From positions 1 through 64,000 of the forward strand of contig JAETOL010000008.1 of the NCBI GenBank assembly GCA_021771755.1: a stretch of 64,000 nt of DNA. Direction: 5' to 3'. Both the position numbers and the translations under genes were made by a program. The notes beneath the pieces are model-generated. The model was not told where the DNA came from, did not search any database, and was given only the letters and a program-made list of their open reading frames with translations. This document shows, in pieces, positions 33,059 through 42,917 of the stretch. Origin of the DNA: Lachnospiraceae bacterium. Lineage in GTDB: Bacteria; Bacillota; Clostridia; Lachnospirales; Lachnospiraceae. How positions within the stretch are numbered: position 1 is the stretch's first letter; the number at the start of each line of letters is the position of its first letter.

Positions 33059-34465
33059 ATGAAAAAAAGAATATGGCACAGGATACAAAGGATCGGTCTG
33101 GCGGCAATGATTGCCGGAAGTGTTCTGATATCCGGAAGTGTTCAGGCACAGACGGTAAATGAAGAAAATCCTATTTCTGTAGATTTGGGATATGAAGAAA
33201 ACGTCCAAGGACAGGAAGCAGAGTCCGTGGAGGAAGAATGCATGGATATACCATTACAGGAAGGAACGGGAGATTTTTTGGAGAATGAAGGAGTTTTGGG
33301 CGATTCTGTAGAGATACAGGAAGAAATCGCAGAAGGAGACACCGGAGAGCAGGAGGAACCTACAGAAGGAGATGCCGAAGACCGGGGAGAGATTATGGAA
33401 GGAGATGACGAAGATCAGGAGGAATCTACAGAAGGAGATGTCGAAGACCAGGGAGAAACTGAGGATGAGGAACCGGGGAAACTTCCTGAATTATCGGAAC
33501 CCACAGAGACAGCTTCGTTTATGCTGACAGTGGAGGCAGTTCCGGATACTGCGGCAGCAGGAAGAAAGCTTCTGTATGAGGTTCAGGTGGAAAATACAGG
33601 AAACCTTCCATTTAAATCCATACGATTTACTGAAATTCTGGAAGAGGACTGGTCTGTAATCTGGGAGAAGGAAAGTGGAGAAGAGATGACGGAACCAGTG
33701 TTGGGATGGCTGGAGCCCGAAGAAAAAAGAATCTGCTACCTGGGTGTACCTGTGCCGGAAGACTGGACAAAATCTGTGAAGCTAGAATTGTCTGCAGAAG
33801 GGGAAGCTGTGGTGGAGGAAGTCTCAGAGGAAACTCTGTCTGTTATAAGACAAACGGAGATTTTAACAGAGATCACGCCTTTGAAAGTGGATTTCCAGGT
33901 GACAAAAACTGCGGATCGTACAGTGGCAGTACCAGGCGACCGTGTTTTATTCAGGATCTGTATTCGAAATACAGGTGAACGGACTCTGCATTCTGTTGTA
34001 ACAACAGAAAAATTTCAGTTGGAAAAGGTGACGGCTGTATTTCTGGAGCAGGATGGGGTGATCTTAAACAATACAAAGACGAAGGCACTGATACGAAGGC
34101 TGGATCCGGGAAGATCCATAAGCCTTCAGGCAGTCGTTGTTCTGCCGGAAAAGCTGACAGAAAAGAAACTGATCAATGAGGTGGAGGTTGTTTCTAAAGA
34201 AACAGGAGAAAGGGTGATTACATCTCAGGCGGAATTACAGATACAGGCAGAAGAACAGCAAGAAGAGAGATTAGAGCCTGACAATTGTCTGCGGGAAACA
34301 GATATCTGTAATACAGGACAGAGCCGCCCGATATCTGCAAATCCTAAAACAGGAGATGTATCTGATTGTCAGAGTATGAAAGAAAACGCAGGGCTGGCGC
34401 TGTTAATGATGGGTGTTTTGTCTGCAGTACGTATAAAAAGGAAACGGTGCGGCACAGAGGAATAA
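33059..34465 (+). CDS. Cell-wall-anchored surface protein with acidic 11-residue repeats
   Basis: A 468-residue secreted protein. Signal peptide about 1-30 (GSVQAQT). An acidic stretch contains four exact-length 11-residue repeats beginning EGD (33332-33463). Two beta-sandwich segments follow that resemble DUF11-like repeats (VQVENTGNLPFKSIRF; ICIRNTGERTLHSV). The C-terminus has NPKTGD, a hydrophobic helix (about 447-460) and a basic tail KRKRC, a sortase sorting signal with Asn in place of the Leu of LPXTG. Ligand unknown; no sortase gene is in this window. It stands alone behind a long leader. Confidence 0.8.
   Translation: MKKRIWHRIQRIGLAAMIAGSVLISGSVQAQTVNEENPISVDLGYEENVQGQEAESVEEECMDIPLQEGTGDFLENEGVLGDSVEIQEEIAEGDTGEQEEPTEGDAEDRGEIMEGDDEDQEESTEGDVEDQGETEDEEPGKLPELSEPTETASFMLTVEAVPDTAAAGRKLLYEVQVENTGNLPFKSIRFTEILEEDWSVIWEKESGEEMTEPVLGWLEPEEKRICYLGVPVPEDWTKSVKLELSAEGEAVVEEVSEETLSVIRQTEILTEITPLKVDFQVTKTADRTVAVPGDRVLFRICIRNTGERTLHSVVTTEKFQLEKVTAVFLEQDGVILNNTKTKALIRRLDPGRSISLQAVVVLPEKLTEKKLINEVEVVSKETGERVITSQAELQIQAEEQQEERLEPDNCLRETDICNTGQSRPISANPKTGDVSDCQSMKENAGLALLMMGVLSAVRIKRKRCGTEE
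33332..33463 (+). repeat. Four in-frame 33-bp tandem repeats
   Basis: Units start at 33332, 33365, 33398 and 33431, each beginning GAAGGAGA and coding EGD plus eight mostly acidic residues. Period is exactly 33 bp. Confidence 0.85.
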
Positions 34466-34475
34466 AAACGAAAGA

Positions 34476-34504
34476 TTGAAAACGCTACCTGTGTGTGATA
34501 TTCT
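34476..34504 (+). promoter_or_regulatory. Promoter of the murE operon
   Basis: TTGAAA (34476-34481), 17 bp, TATTCT (34499-34504) with TG before it. About 140 bp upstream of murE. Confidence 0.6.
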
Positions 34505-34645
34505 ATAAAAGAGTATATCAAATGCATTGGGATTCGAAGAAGTATGTCTGTGAAAGCGGAGCAGGATCCCATGCCGGGACTCACAGGCGAGTCTTGAATT
34601 ATCGGCAGAAAATCAGCCGTATGCTTCTTGGAGGGAAGATTAAAA

Positions 34646-36115
34646 ATGAAAGTATCAGCACTGTTAGAACGTATAGAATACACCTGCTGTCAGGGAAGTA
34701 TCGAGCAGGAAGTAAGTACCGTTGTCTATGATTCCCGCAAGGTACAGGAGAATTCTCTTTTCATCTGTATCCGCGGAGCTGTTGTGGACGGACATAAATT
34801 TATTCCGGATGTGATCGCCAGAGGTGCCAGGACACTTGTGGTGGAAGAAGAAGTCCAGGTTCCTGAGGACGTTACCGTGATCCTGGTAAAAGATACCCGC
34901 TACGCAATGGCATTTATTTCTGCCGCATATTTTGGCTATCCGGCGGAGCAGCTGAAAACCATTGGGATTACAGGAACCAAAGGAAAAACCACGACCACCT
35001 ATATGGTGAAATCTATTCTGGAGAATGCCGGATATAAAGTGGGACTGATCGGTACCATTGAAGCCATTATCGGAGATGAGGTGATCCCGGCTGCAAATAC
35101 GACTCCGGAATCCTATGTAGTACAGGAATATTTCCGCAGAATGGCAGATGCAGGCTGTGACTGTGTGGTTATGGAGGTTTCTTCTCAGGGACTGATGCTC
35201 CACAGAACACAGGGATTTGTTTTTGATTATGGTATTTTTACAAACATTGAGCCGGATCATATCGGACCTAATGAACATAGAGATTTTGATCATTATCTTT
35301 CCTGTAAATCGATGCTCCTGCGTCAGTGCAGAGTGGGAATCGTGAACAGAGATGATGAGCACTTTGACAGGATCATTGAAGGTCATACATGTCAACTGGA
35401 AACCTATGGTTTTTCTCCAAATGCAGATCTGCGCGCAGAGGATGCCCATATGGTAGGCGGAAAAGGATATCTGGGTATTTCTTATCAGCTGAAAGGGCTG
35501 ATGGAGTTTCCGGTAGAGATAGATATTCCGGGAAAATTCAGTATTTATAATTCCCTGACTGCGATTGCAATCTGCCGTCACTTCCAGGTTTCCAAAGAAA
35601 ATATCATCCGCGCCCTGAAGGTTGCCAGAGTAAAAGGCAGAATCGAGACGATCAAAGTATCTGATGAGTTTACGTTGATGATCGATTACGCACACAATGC
35701 AATGGCATTGGAAAGCCTTCTGACAACACTGAGAGAATATCATCCTCACAGACTGGTATGCCTTTTTGGATGCGGAGGAAATCGAGCCAGATCACGCCGG
35801 TATGAAATGGGAGAAGTGTCCGGACGACTTGCAGATCTGACAATTATCACTTCAGACAATCCAAGGTTTGAAGAACCCCAGGCGATCATTGATGATATTA
35901 AAACCGGTATTTCCCGCACAGAAGGGAAATACGTGGAGATCATTGACAGAAAAGAGGCGATTGCCTATGCGATCCATCATGGCGAACCGGGAGATATTAT
36001 TATACTTGCCGGTAAGGGGCATGAAGATTACCAGGAGATCCAGGGAAAGAAATATCCAATGGATGAGCGTGTTCTGATCGCAGAAATACTTGAAGAGGAT
36101 AACAGACAGAATTGA
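34646..36115 (+). CDS. murE: UDP-MurNAc-tripeptide synthetase (meso-DAP adding)
   Basis: A 489-residue Mur ligase that attaches the third amino acid to UDP-MurNAc-Ala-Glu. The ATP loop GTKGKTTTT is near residue 113, and DNPR (SDNPRFEEP, near residue 410) is the motif that marks meso-diaminopimelate specificity. Start ATG follows GGAGGGAAG. It is displaced from the division cluster 16 kb downstream and instead heads a long housekeeping operon ending at thiN. The presence of dapF in the window agrees with meso-DAP. Confidence 0.95.
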   Translation: MKVSALLERIEYTCCQGSIEQEVSTVVYDSRKVQENSLFICIRGAVVDGHKFIPDVIARGARTLVVEEEVQVPEDVTVILVKDTRYAMAFISAAYFGYPAEQLKTIGITGTKGKTTTTYMVKSILENAGYKVGLIGTIEAIIGDEVIPAANTTPESYVVQEYFRRMADAGCDCVVMEVSSQGLMLHRTQGFVFDYGIFTNIEPDHIGPNEHRDFDHYLSCKSMLLRQCRVGIVNRDDEHFDRIIEGHTCQLETYGFSPNADLRAEDAHMVGGKGYLGISYQLKGLMEFPVEIDIPGKFSIYNSLTAIAICRHFQVSKENIIRALKVARVKGRIETIKVSDEFTLMIDYAHNAMALESLLTTLREYHPHRLVCLFGCGGNRARSRRYEMGEVSGRLADLTIITSDNPRFEEPQAIIDDIKTGISRTEGKYVEIIDRKEAIAYAIHHGEPGDIIILAGKGHEDYQEIQGKKYPMDERVLIAEILEEDNRQN

Positions 36116-36134
36116 CGGAAGAAAGAGAGTTTGC

Positions 36135-38354
36135 ATGATTTATGCGGATATCATCGTGGATATCTCCCATGAAAAGCTGGACCGCAGCTTTCAGTATCTG
36201 GTTCCGGAAGAACTGGAGGGAGAAATCCGCATTGGAATGGTTGCGGCCATTCCTTTTGGAAATGGAAACTGTGAACGAAAGGGGTATGTGATCGGTCTTT
36301 CGGAAAAGCCAAAGATCTCTCCGGACAAGATGAAGTCTCTTTTGAGACTGGTAAGCAGTGAAGAAACTACGGAGACCCGGCTTGTTTCTCTGGCAGCATG
36401 GATGAGTGAGAGATACGGAGCCACTATGGCTCAGTCTTTAAAGACCGTCATTCCGCTGAGAGAAAAGGTACGGGCAAAGGAAAAGAGGCTTTTGTACCTG
36501 AACATAGACAAAAAGAAAGCAGAAGAACTGGCAGAAGCTTTGGAATCTGGAAGATGCAAGGCTAGAGCACGAGTAATCCGTGCGCTGCTGGAGAATGAAG
36601 TGCTGGATTACACACAGGCCTGTGCAGAACTGAAGATCACAGCTGCAGTATTGAAACCGCTGATCGCACAGGGAGCTGTCCGTATAGAACAGGATGAGAT
36701 CTACCGGATGTCTGTGAATGGAGACAATATTCCCCGGGAACAAAGATCCCTGCTTACTCCTGTACAGCAGAATGCACTGGAACAGATCCAGAAGGAATGG
36801 GAAAAACCTGTGCCGCGTCCAGTGGTCCTTCATGGCGTTACCGGAAGCGGGAAAACACAGGTCTATATGAAATTGATCGAACAGGTTATTGCAGAGGGCA
36901 GACAGGTGATTATGCTGATTCCGGAAATTGCCCTGACCTACCAGACAGTAAGACGATTTTACGGATGGTTCGGGGATAAGGTTTCTGTATTAAATTCCAG
37001 ACTTTCTCAGGGAGAGCGATACGACCAGTTCAAAAGAGCGCGGCGAGGTGAGATTCAGATCATGGTGGGCCCGCGCTCCGCACTTTTTACACCTTTTTCC
37101 AGATTGGGGCTTATTATTATTGATGAAGAACACGAACAGACCTATAAAAGCGAAAGCAGTCCCAGATACCATGCGCGTGAAACAGCGGTACAGCGTGCAT
37201 TTATGGAAGGGGCAAAAGTAGTGCTTGGCTCTGCAACCCCGTCTCTGGAAGCCTATACAAAAACAGTATCCGGAGAGTTTGCCCTGGTGGAAATGAATGC
37301 AAGGTTTGGAGATCGTCCTCTTCCTCATGTATCTGTCGTAGACCTAAGAGAAGAATTAAAAGCAGGAAATCGTTCTATTCTCAGCAGAGCGCTTAAGGAA
37401 GCAATAGAGGAAAGGCTGAAAGCCGGAGAACAGGCCATGCTGTTCCTGAACCGCAGAGGTTATGCCGGATTTGTATCCTGTCGTTCCTGCGGACAGGTAC
37501 TAAAATGTCCCCATTGTGATGTGGCTCTTTCTGAACATAACAATGGAAAGATGATCTGTCATTATTGCGGATATCAGCAGCCAAAGGCAGAAATCTGTCC
37601 TTCCTGCGGATCTCCGTACATTGGAGGCTTCAAGGCAGGGACGCAGCAGATAGAGCAGGTTCTGAGCAAGAAGTTTCCAAAAGCCAGGATTCTGAGAATG
37701 GACTACGATACAACCAGAGCAAAAGGAAGCTATGAGGAAATACTGGCATCTTTTGCAGCTCATGAAGCAGACATTCTGATAGGAACACAGATGATCGTAA
37801 AAGGCCATGATTTTCCGGAGGTAACTCTGGTGGGAGCTGTGGCGGCAGATCTTTCGCTGAACATGGCAGATTATCGCTGCGGCGAAAGAACATTTCAGCT
37901 TCTTACCCAGGCCGTGGGACGATCTGGAAGAGGCCGTAAGCCGGGTGAGGCGTTTATTCAGACTTATCATCCGGAACATTACAGTATACAGGCCGCAGCA
38001 GATCAGGATTATCAGCGGTTTTATCAGGAAGAGATGAGTTACCGGATGCTTTTGGATTATCCTCCGGCAGCTCATATGCTTTCAATTCTTGCAAGTGGGC
38101 AGGATGAAGAACTTCTGGAAAAAGGAATGGAATTTCTCAGGAAATTTGTGGAAAGAATAAGCCCCGGAGACAGCCTTCATATCATTGGGCCGGCGTGGGC
38201 GGCAGTAGGAAAGGTAAATGATGTATACCGTAAAGTCCTTTATATGAAACATACAGAAGAAAACATACTGATGAACATAAAAAATAAAATTCAAAAATAT
38301 ATAGAGATTAATTCCGGTTTTCGGAAATTATATATAATGTTTGATTACCAATGA
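36135..38354 (+). CDS. priA: Primosomal protein N' (replication restart helicase)
   Basis: A 739-residue superfamily 2 helicase that reloads the replisome at stalled forks. N-terminal DNA-binding domain MIYADIIVDISHEKLDRSF, Walker A HGVTGSGKT, DEEH box, and a cysteine-rich zinc module (CRSCG, CPHC, CHYCG, CPSCG) near residues 445-490, then the C-terminal helicase half. The start is chosen 15 codons into the open frame at the usual family N-terminus. It follows murE by 19 bp. Confidence 0.96.
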   Translation: MIYADIIVDISHEKLDRSFQYLVPEELEGEIRIGMVAAIPFGNGNCERKGYVIGLSEKPKISPDKMKSLLRLVSSEETTETRLVSLAAWMSERYGATMAQSLKTVIPLREKVRAKEKRLLYLNIDKKKAEELAEALESGRCKARARVIRALLENEVLDYTQACAELKITAAVLKPLIAQGAVRIEQDEIYRMSVNGDNIPREQRSLLTPVQQNALEQIQKEWEKPVPRPVVLHGVTGSGKTQVYMKLIEQVIAEGRQVIMLIPEIALTYQTVRRFYGWFGDKVSVLNSRLSQGERYDQFKRARRGEIQIMVGPRSALFTPFSRLGLIIIDEEHEQTYKSESSPRYHARETAVQRAFMEGAKVVLGSATPSLEAYTKTVSGEFALVEMNARFGDRPLPHVSVVDLREELKAGNRSILSRALKEAIEERLKAGEQAMLFLNRRGYAGFVSCRSCGQVLKCPHCDVALSEHNNGKMICHYCGYQQPKAEICPSCGSPYIGGFKAGTQQIEQVLSKKFPKARILRMDYDTTRAKGSYEEILASFAAHEADILIGTQMIVKGHDFPEVTLVGAVAADLSLNMADYRCGERTFQLLTQAVGRSGRGRKPGEAFIQTYHPEHYSIQAAADQDYQRFYQEEMSYRMLLDYPPAAHMLSILASGQDEELLEKGMEFLRKFVERISPGDSLHIIGPAWAAVGKVNDVYRKVLYMKHTEENILMNIKNKIQKYIEINSGFRKLYIMFDYQ

Positions 38355-38381
38355 TGATTATATAGAAAAGGAGAAATGATT

Positions 38382-38858
38382 ATGGCACTGAGAACAATAA
38401 GAACTGAGGGAGATCCTGTATTAAGAAAAGTCAGCAGACCGGTTACGGAGATGAATCAGAAGATCCGGACGCTGATTTTTGACATGCTGGACACCATGTA
38501 TGAATCTATGGGAGTAGGCCTTGCTGCTCCGCAGGTGGGGATTTTAAAAAGAGTTGTGACCATCGATGTAGGTGACGGTCCGATCGTACTGATCAATCCT
38601 GAAATCCTGGAAACTTCCGGAGAGCAGACAGGGGATGAAGGATGTCTCAGTGTCCCGGGAATGGCCGGACAGGTAACTCGACCGAATTATGTAAAAGTAA
38701 AAGCTCTGGATGAAAACATGGAAGAAGTGATCTATGAAGGGACAGAACTGCTTGCAAGAGCTTTCTGCCATGAAATCGACCATCTGGATGGAAAAATGTA
38801 TACAGATTTGGTGGAGGGAGAACTTCATAGAACTGTATATGATGATGACGAGGTGTGA
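38382..38858 (+). CDS. def: Peptide deformylase
   Basis: A 158-residue metallohydrolase removing the formyl group from new proteins. All three motifs are present: GVGLAAPQVG, EGCLSVPG (metal Cys) and HEIDHLDG (two metal His). An ATG six bases upstream is only three bases from AGGAG, so the ATG at 38382 is preferred. It forms the conserved def-fmt pair: formylation and deformylation genes side by side. Confidence 0.97.
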   Translation: MALRTIRTEGDPVLRKVSRPVTEMNQKIRTLIFDMLDTMYESMGVGLAAPQVGILKRVVTIDVGDGPIVLINPEILETSGEQTGDEGCLSVPGMAGQVTRPNYVKVKALDENMEEVIYEGTELLARAFCHEIDHLDGKMYTDLVEGELHRTVYDDDEV

Positions 38859-38863
38859 GAAGA

Positions 38864-39811
38864 ATGAAGATTGTTTATATGGGAACGCCGGACTTTGCAG
38901 TTCCGGCTCTTGCAGCGCTGGCAGAATCAGGATATGAGGTGGCTGGTGTAGTAACGCAGCCGGATAAACCGAAAGGAAGAAGCAAAACTCTTGTTCCTAC
39001 ACCGGTAAAAGAAGAGGCACTGAAACATGGGATTCCGGTCTATCAGCCAAAAAAAGTACGAGAACCGGAATTTGTGGAGACACTAAAGGAAATTGGACCG
39101 GATATTATTATTGTGGCAGCTTTCGGCCAGATCATTCCAAAGGAAATTCTGGATATGCCGGAATTTGGCTGTATCAATATTCATGCGTCCCTCCTTCCGA
39201 AATACAGAGGTGCAGCACCGATTCAGCAGGCTGTGATCAATGGAGACAAGGAAGCGGGAGTTACCATTATGAAAATGGGAATCGGACTGGATACAGGAGA
39301 TATGATTTCTCAGGCATCTGTTCCGCTGGCAGAAGATGAGACAGGAGGAAGCCTCTTTGACAGACTTGCAGATCTGGGAGCAGATCTCCTTGTAAAAACA
39401 CTTCCGTCTATTTTTGACCGGACAGCAGTCTATGAACCGCAGCCAGAGGAAAGCCCTACACCATATGTCGGAATGATTACGAAACAGATGGGACTTCTTG
39501 ATTTTCATAAAGATGCAGAAGAACTGGAACGTCTTATAAGAGGTATGGATCCATGGCCAAGTGCATATACTTTCCTTAATGGGAAATCTTTAAAGGTGTG
39601 GAAAGCAGCCGTAGAGCAGAAGGTTTCCGGATCAGAAGAGCCGGGAACAATTGTGAACACAGATAAGGAAGGCATCCATGTTGCATGCGGACAGGACAGA
39701 CTTGTGCTGAAAGAAATCCAGCTGGAAGGAAAAAAACGTATGGATGCAGCAGCTTTTCTTCGTGGATATCCGATAGAAACAGGAACAATGCTGAAAGATC
39801 ATAAGGAGTGA
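38864..39811 (+). CDS. fmt: Methionyl-tRNA formyltransferase
   Basis: A 315-residue enzyme that formylates initiator Met-tRNA. Motifs: MKIVYMGTPDFAVPAL, and the catalytic region INIHASLLPKYRGAAPIQQA with the essential Asn-His-Asp arrangement (Asp in GLDTGDM). A GTG three codons upstream (38855) overlaps def and is an alternative start; the ATG is chosen because the family starts MK-V-MGTP and AGGTG is well placed. Confidence 0.96.
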   Translation: MKIVYMGTPDFAVPALAALAESGYEVAGVVTQPDKPKGRSKTLVPTPVKEEALKHGIPVYQPKKVREPEFVETLKEIGPDIIIVAAFGQIIPKEILDMPEFGCINIHASLLPKYRGAAPIQQAVINGDKEAGVTIMKMGIGLDTGDMISQASVPLAEDETGGSLFDRLADLGADLLVKTLPSIFDRTAVYEPQPEESPTPYVGMITKQMGLLDFHKDAEELERLIRGMDPWPSAYTFLNGKSLKVWKAAVEQKVSGSEEPGTIVNTDKEGIHVACGQDRLVLKEIQLEGKKRMDAAAFLRGYPIETGTMLKDHKE

Positions 39812-39815
39812 CAGA

Positions 39816-40526
39816 ATGTACAGATACGGTTATGGATTTTATGGTTTTGACAGAACATATATATTGCTGATTTTGGGCATGATTCTTTCTCTGGCAGCTT
39901 CTGCAAAGCTTAAGAGTACATTTGCAAAATACAGAACGATCAGAAGTGCCTCCGGTCTTACCGGAGAACAGGCTGCCAGGAGGATACTTCAGGCGGCCGG
40001 GATTACGGATGTCCAGATCCGGGCAGTTCGCGGAAGTCTTACAGATCATTATGACCCAAGGACAAAAACAGTAAATCTTTCACAGGATATTTATGGACAG
40101 ACTTCGCTGGCAGCAGTTGGAGTCGCGGCTCATGAATGTGGACATGCCATTCAGCATGCCATCCATTATGCGCCTCTGGAGATCAGAAGCGCTATTGTGC
40201 CGGCAGCAAATCTGGGAAGCACTCTTGCATGGCCGATCTTTTTTCTGGGACTGGTTATGAGCGCAAGACCTTTGATCACAGCTGGAATTGTTCTTTTTTC
40301 TTTGGCGGTGCTGTTCCAGCTGGTAACGCTCCCTGTGGAGATCAATGCTTCATCCAGAGCTCTTCATATGCTGGAAGCCACAGGAATTCTGGGAGAGAAT
40401 GAAAACAAAGGAGCGAGAAAGGTTTTGACAGCGGCAGCGATGACGTATGTAGCAGCGCTTGCCGGATCTATTCTGCAGCTTCTGAGACTTTTGATACTTG
40501 CAGGAGGAAGAAGAAACGATGACTAG
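39816..40526 (+). CDS. YugP-like membrane zinc metallopeptidase
   Basis: A 236-residue membrane protein with the zinc-protease motif HECGH (in AAHECGHAIQHAIH, near residue 107) and several hydrophobic segments, one at the N-terminus (YILLILGMILSLAASA) and three in the C-terminal half. It matches the YugP family often found between fmt and rsmB in clostridia. Its substrate is unknown. It overlaps rsmB by 8 bp. Confidence 0.9.
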   Translation: MYRYGYGFYGFDRTYILLILGMILSLAASAKLKSTFAKYRTIRSASGLTGEQAARRILQAAGITDVQIRAVRGSLTDHYDPRTKTVNLSQDIYGQTSLAAVGVAAHECGHAIQHAIHYAPLEIRSAIVPAANLGSTLAWPIFFLGLVMSARPLITAGIVLFSLAVLFQLVTLPVEINASSRALHMLEATGILGENENKGARKVLTAAAMTYVAALAGSILQLLRLLILAGGRRNDD

Positions 40527-41871
40527 CGGTATCAACACAAGAGAAATGATTCTGGAGATACTTCTCCAGATCAACGAAGAAGGAGAGCACAGCCATATTG
40601 CTGTTCGGAATGCCTTGTCAAAATATCAGTTTCTGCCAAAGCAGGAACGCGCTTTTGTCACAAGAGTATGTGAAGGCACTTTGGAATACCGGATTTATAT
40701 TGATTATATGATCGATTCTTTTTCGAAGATTTCTGTGGATAAGATGAAACCACCTATCCGTGAAATCCTCAGAAGCGCGGTATACCAGATGAAATTTATG
40801 GATCGTGTGCCGGACAGCGCAGTATGCAATGAGGCAGTGAAACTGGCCCAAAAGAAGGGCTTTTATAATCTGAAACCTTTTGTGAACGGCGTACTGAGAG
40901 CAATTGCCAGAAATAAGGATCAGCTGGAACTTCCATCCCGGGAAACAAATCTGGTGAGACATCTTTCTGTGAGATATTCTATGCCGGAACCTTTGATTTT
41001 GCGATGGATGGAGGTATATGGAGAAGAAGTTACAGAAAAAATCCTCCAGGATTTTCTGGAGGAAAAACCATTGACCGTTCGCTGCCGTACATATTTGAAT
41101 TCGGTAGAAGATATTTGTGAGAGCCTTCGTTCTCAGGGTGTGAAAGTAGAAGATGCTCCTTATCTTCCTTATGCAAAAAAAATATCAGGATTTAATCACA
41201 TTCTGGCGTTGGATGCTTTTATCCAGGGAAAGATTACTGTTCAGGATGTAAGCTCCATGCTGGTGGCTGAAGTTGCAGCTCCTTCCAGAGGCGATTATGT
41301 GATCGATCTCTGTGCGGCACCAGGAGGAAAAAGCCTTCATATCGGTGATAAAATGGAGGGCTTTGGAACAGTGGATGCTCGTGATGTCAGTCAGTATAAG
41401 GTGGGACTTATTGAAGAAAACATCCACAGGACTGGTTCCATTAATGTGCAGGCCCGGGTGAAGGACGCGACGATTTTTGATGTGGATTCCGAATGTCAGG
41501 CGGATATTGTTCTGGCAGATGTGCCCTGTTCCGGTTATGGCGTGATAGGAAAGAAGCCAGAGATCAAATACAGATCCACATCTCAGAAACAGGAAGAGCT
41601 GGTGATCCTTCAGAGAAATATTTTGGATAAGGCAGCAGAATATGTGAAACCAAGGGGTGTGCTGATCTTCAGTACCTGTACGATCGCGAGGGAAGAAAAC
41701 GAAGAAAATATGATGTGGTTTATGAATAATCATCCCTTTAAACTGGAAAGCATTGATCCATATATTCCGGAGGAACTGAGATCAGAAACGACCGCTCTGG
41801 GATACCTGCAGCTCTTGCCGGGTGTACATGGAACAGATGGATTTTTTATTGCAAGATTCAGAAGGAAGTAA
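40519..41871 (+). CDS. rsmB: 16S rRNA m5C967 methyltransferase RsmB
   Basis: A 450-residue RNA methylase. The N-terminal NusB-like domain (about 1-145) precedes the SAM domain with DLCAAPGGKS, and the catalytic cysteines are in ADVPCSGYG and FSTCTI. ATG at 40519 follows AGGAGGAAG and overlaps the upstream gene. Order fmt-yugP-rsmB-rlmN is typical for the family. Confidence 0.95.
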   Translation: MTSGINTREMILEILLQINEEGEHSHIAVRNALSKYQFLPKQERAFVTRVCEGTLEYRIYIDYMIDSFSKISVDKMKPPIREILRSAVYQMKFMDRVPDSAVCNEAVKLAQKKGFYNLKPFVNGVLRAIARNKDQLELPSRETNLVRHLSVRYSMPEPLILRWMEVYGEEVTEKILQDFLEEKPLTVRCRTYLNSVEDICESLRSQGVKVEDAPYLPYAKKISGFNHILALDAFIQGKITVQDVSSMLVAEVAAPSRGDYVIDLCAAPGGKSLHIGDKMEGFGTVDARDVSQYKVGLIEENIHRTGSINVQARVKDATIFDVDSECQADIVLADVPCSGYGVIGKKPEIKYRSTSQKQEELVILQRNILDKAAEYVKPRGVLIFSTCTIAREENEENMMWFMNNHPFKLESIDPYIPEELRSETTALGYLQLLPGVHGTDGFFIARFRRK

Positions 41872-41875
41872 ACAG

Positions 41876-42916
41876 ATGACAGATATCAAATCAATGACCA
41901 TAGATGAGCTGAAAGAACTTATGACAGAGCTGGGAGAAAAGCCTTTTCGAGCAAAGCAGATTTACAGCTGGCTCCATGAACATCTGGCCGTTTCCTGGGA
42001 TGAGATGTCAAATCTTCCCAAGGGACTGAAAGAGAAGCTGGCTGATTATCCCATCACCGCCCTGGAAACAGTGGATGTTCAGATCTCTAAAATAGACGGC
42101 ACCAGAAAGTACCTGTTTCAGCTCAGCGATGGCAATATGATAGAAAGTGTACTTATGAAATACAAACATGGAAATTCTGTGTGTATTTCTTCTCAGGCAG
42201 GATGCCGTATGGGCTGCAGGTTTTGTGCTTCTACCATAGGCGGACTTGCCAGAAATCTTCTGCCCTCTGAGATGCTGGACCAGATATATCGGATCCAGGC
42301 CTCCACAGGGGAGAGGGTTTCTAATGTAGTTGTTATGGGTTCCGGAGAACCTTTGGATAATTATGACAATCTTTTGAGATTTATTCATATCCTTACGGAA
42401 GAGGGAGGAATCCACATCAGTCAGAGAAACCTGACGGTTTCTACCTGTGGACTGGTTCCAAAACTGTATGAGCTTGCAGAGGAAAAATTTCAGATGACAC
42501 TGGCAGTATCCCTTCATGCGCCCAATGATGAAAAACGCCGGGAACTGATGCCCATTGCAAATAAATACAGTATGGATGAACTGCTGGAAGCATGCAGGAA
42601 TTATTTTGAAAAAACAGGACGCAGGATCACGTTTGAATATAGTCTGGTAGCCGGTGTAAACGACAGTCCGGAAAATGCCCGGGAACTTGCGGCGCGGCTG
42701 AGAGGCCTGAACTGTCATGTGAATCTGATTCCGGTAAATCCGGTAAAAGAGCGTTCTTTTATACGTTCTACACGTCAGGCGGTGGAGAACTTCAAAATAA
42801 ATCTTGAAAAATGTGGAATTAATGGTACTATAAGAAGAGAAATGGGCAGCGACATAGACGGTGCCTGTGGGCAGCTAAGAAAAAGATATATGGAAAAAAC
42901 AGAAAGCGAGAAGTGA
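41876..42916 (+). CDS. rlmN: Dual-specificity 23S rRNA/tRNA m2A methyltransferase RlmN
   Basis: A 346-residue radical SAM enzyme methylating A2503 of 23S rRNA and A37 of some tRNAs. The iron-sulfur motif CRMGCRFC (CxxxCxxC) lies near residue 107; the methyl-carrying cysteines are within the C-terminal CGINGTIRREMG segment and near the active site. The start at 41876 follows AGAAGGAAG; an upstream in-frame ATG would overlap rsmB by 50 bp. Confidence 0.96.
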   Translation: MTDIKSMTIDELKELMTELGEKPFRAKQIYSWLHEHLAVSWDEMSNLPKGLKEKLADYPITALETVDVQISKIDGTRKYLFQLSDGNMIESVLMKYKHGNSVCISSQAGCRMGCRFCASTIGGLARNLLPSEMLDQIYRIQASTGERVSNVVVMGSGEPLDNYDNLLRFIHILTEEGGIHISQRNLTVSTCGLVPKLYELAEEKFQMTLAVSLHAPNDEKRRELMPIANKYSMDELLEACRNYFEKTGRRITFEYSLVAGVNDSPENARELAARLRGLNCHVNLIPVNPVKERSFIRSTRQAVENFKINLEKCGINGTIRREMGSDIDGACGQLRKRYMEKTESEK

Positions 42917-42917
42917 C

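Noticed and set aside
34495-34731. A 78-codon ORF overlapping the start of murE
   Set aside because: No ribosome site, and it runs into murE in another frame; probably leader DNA.
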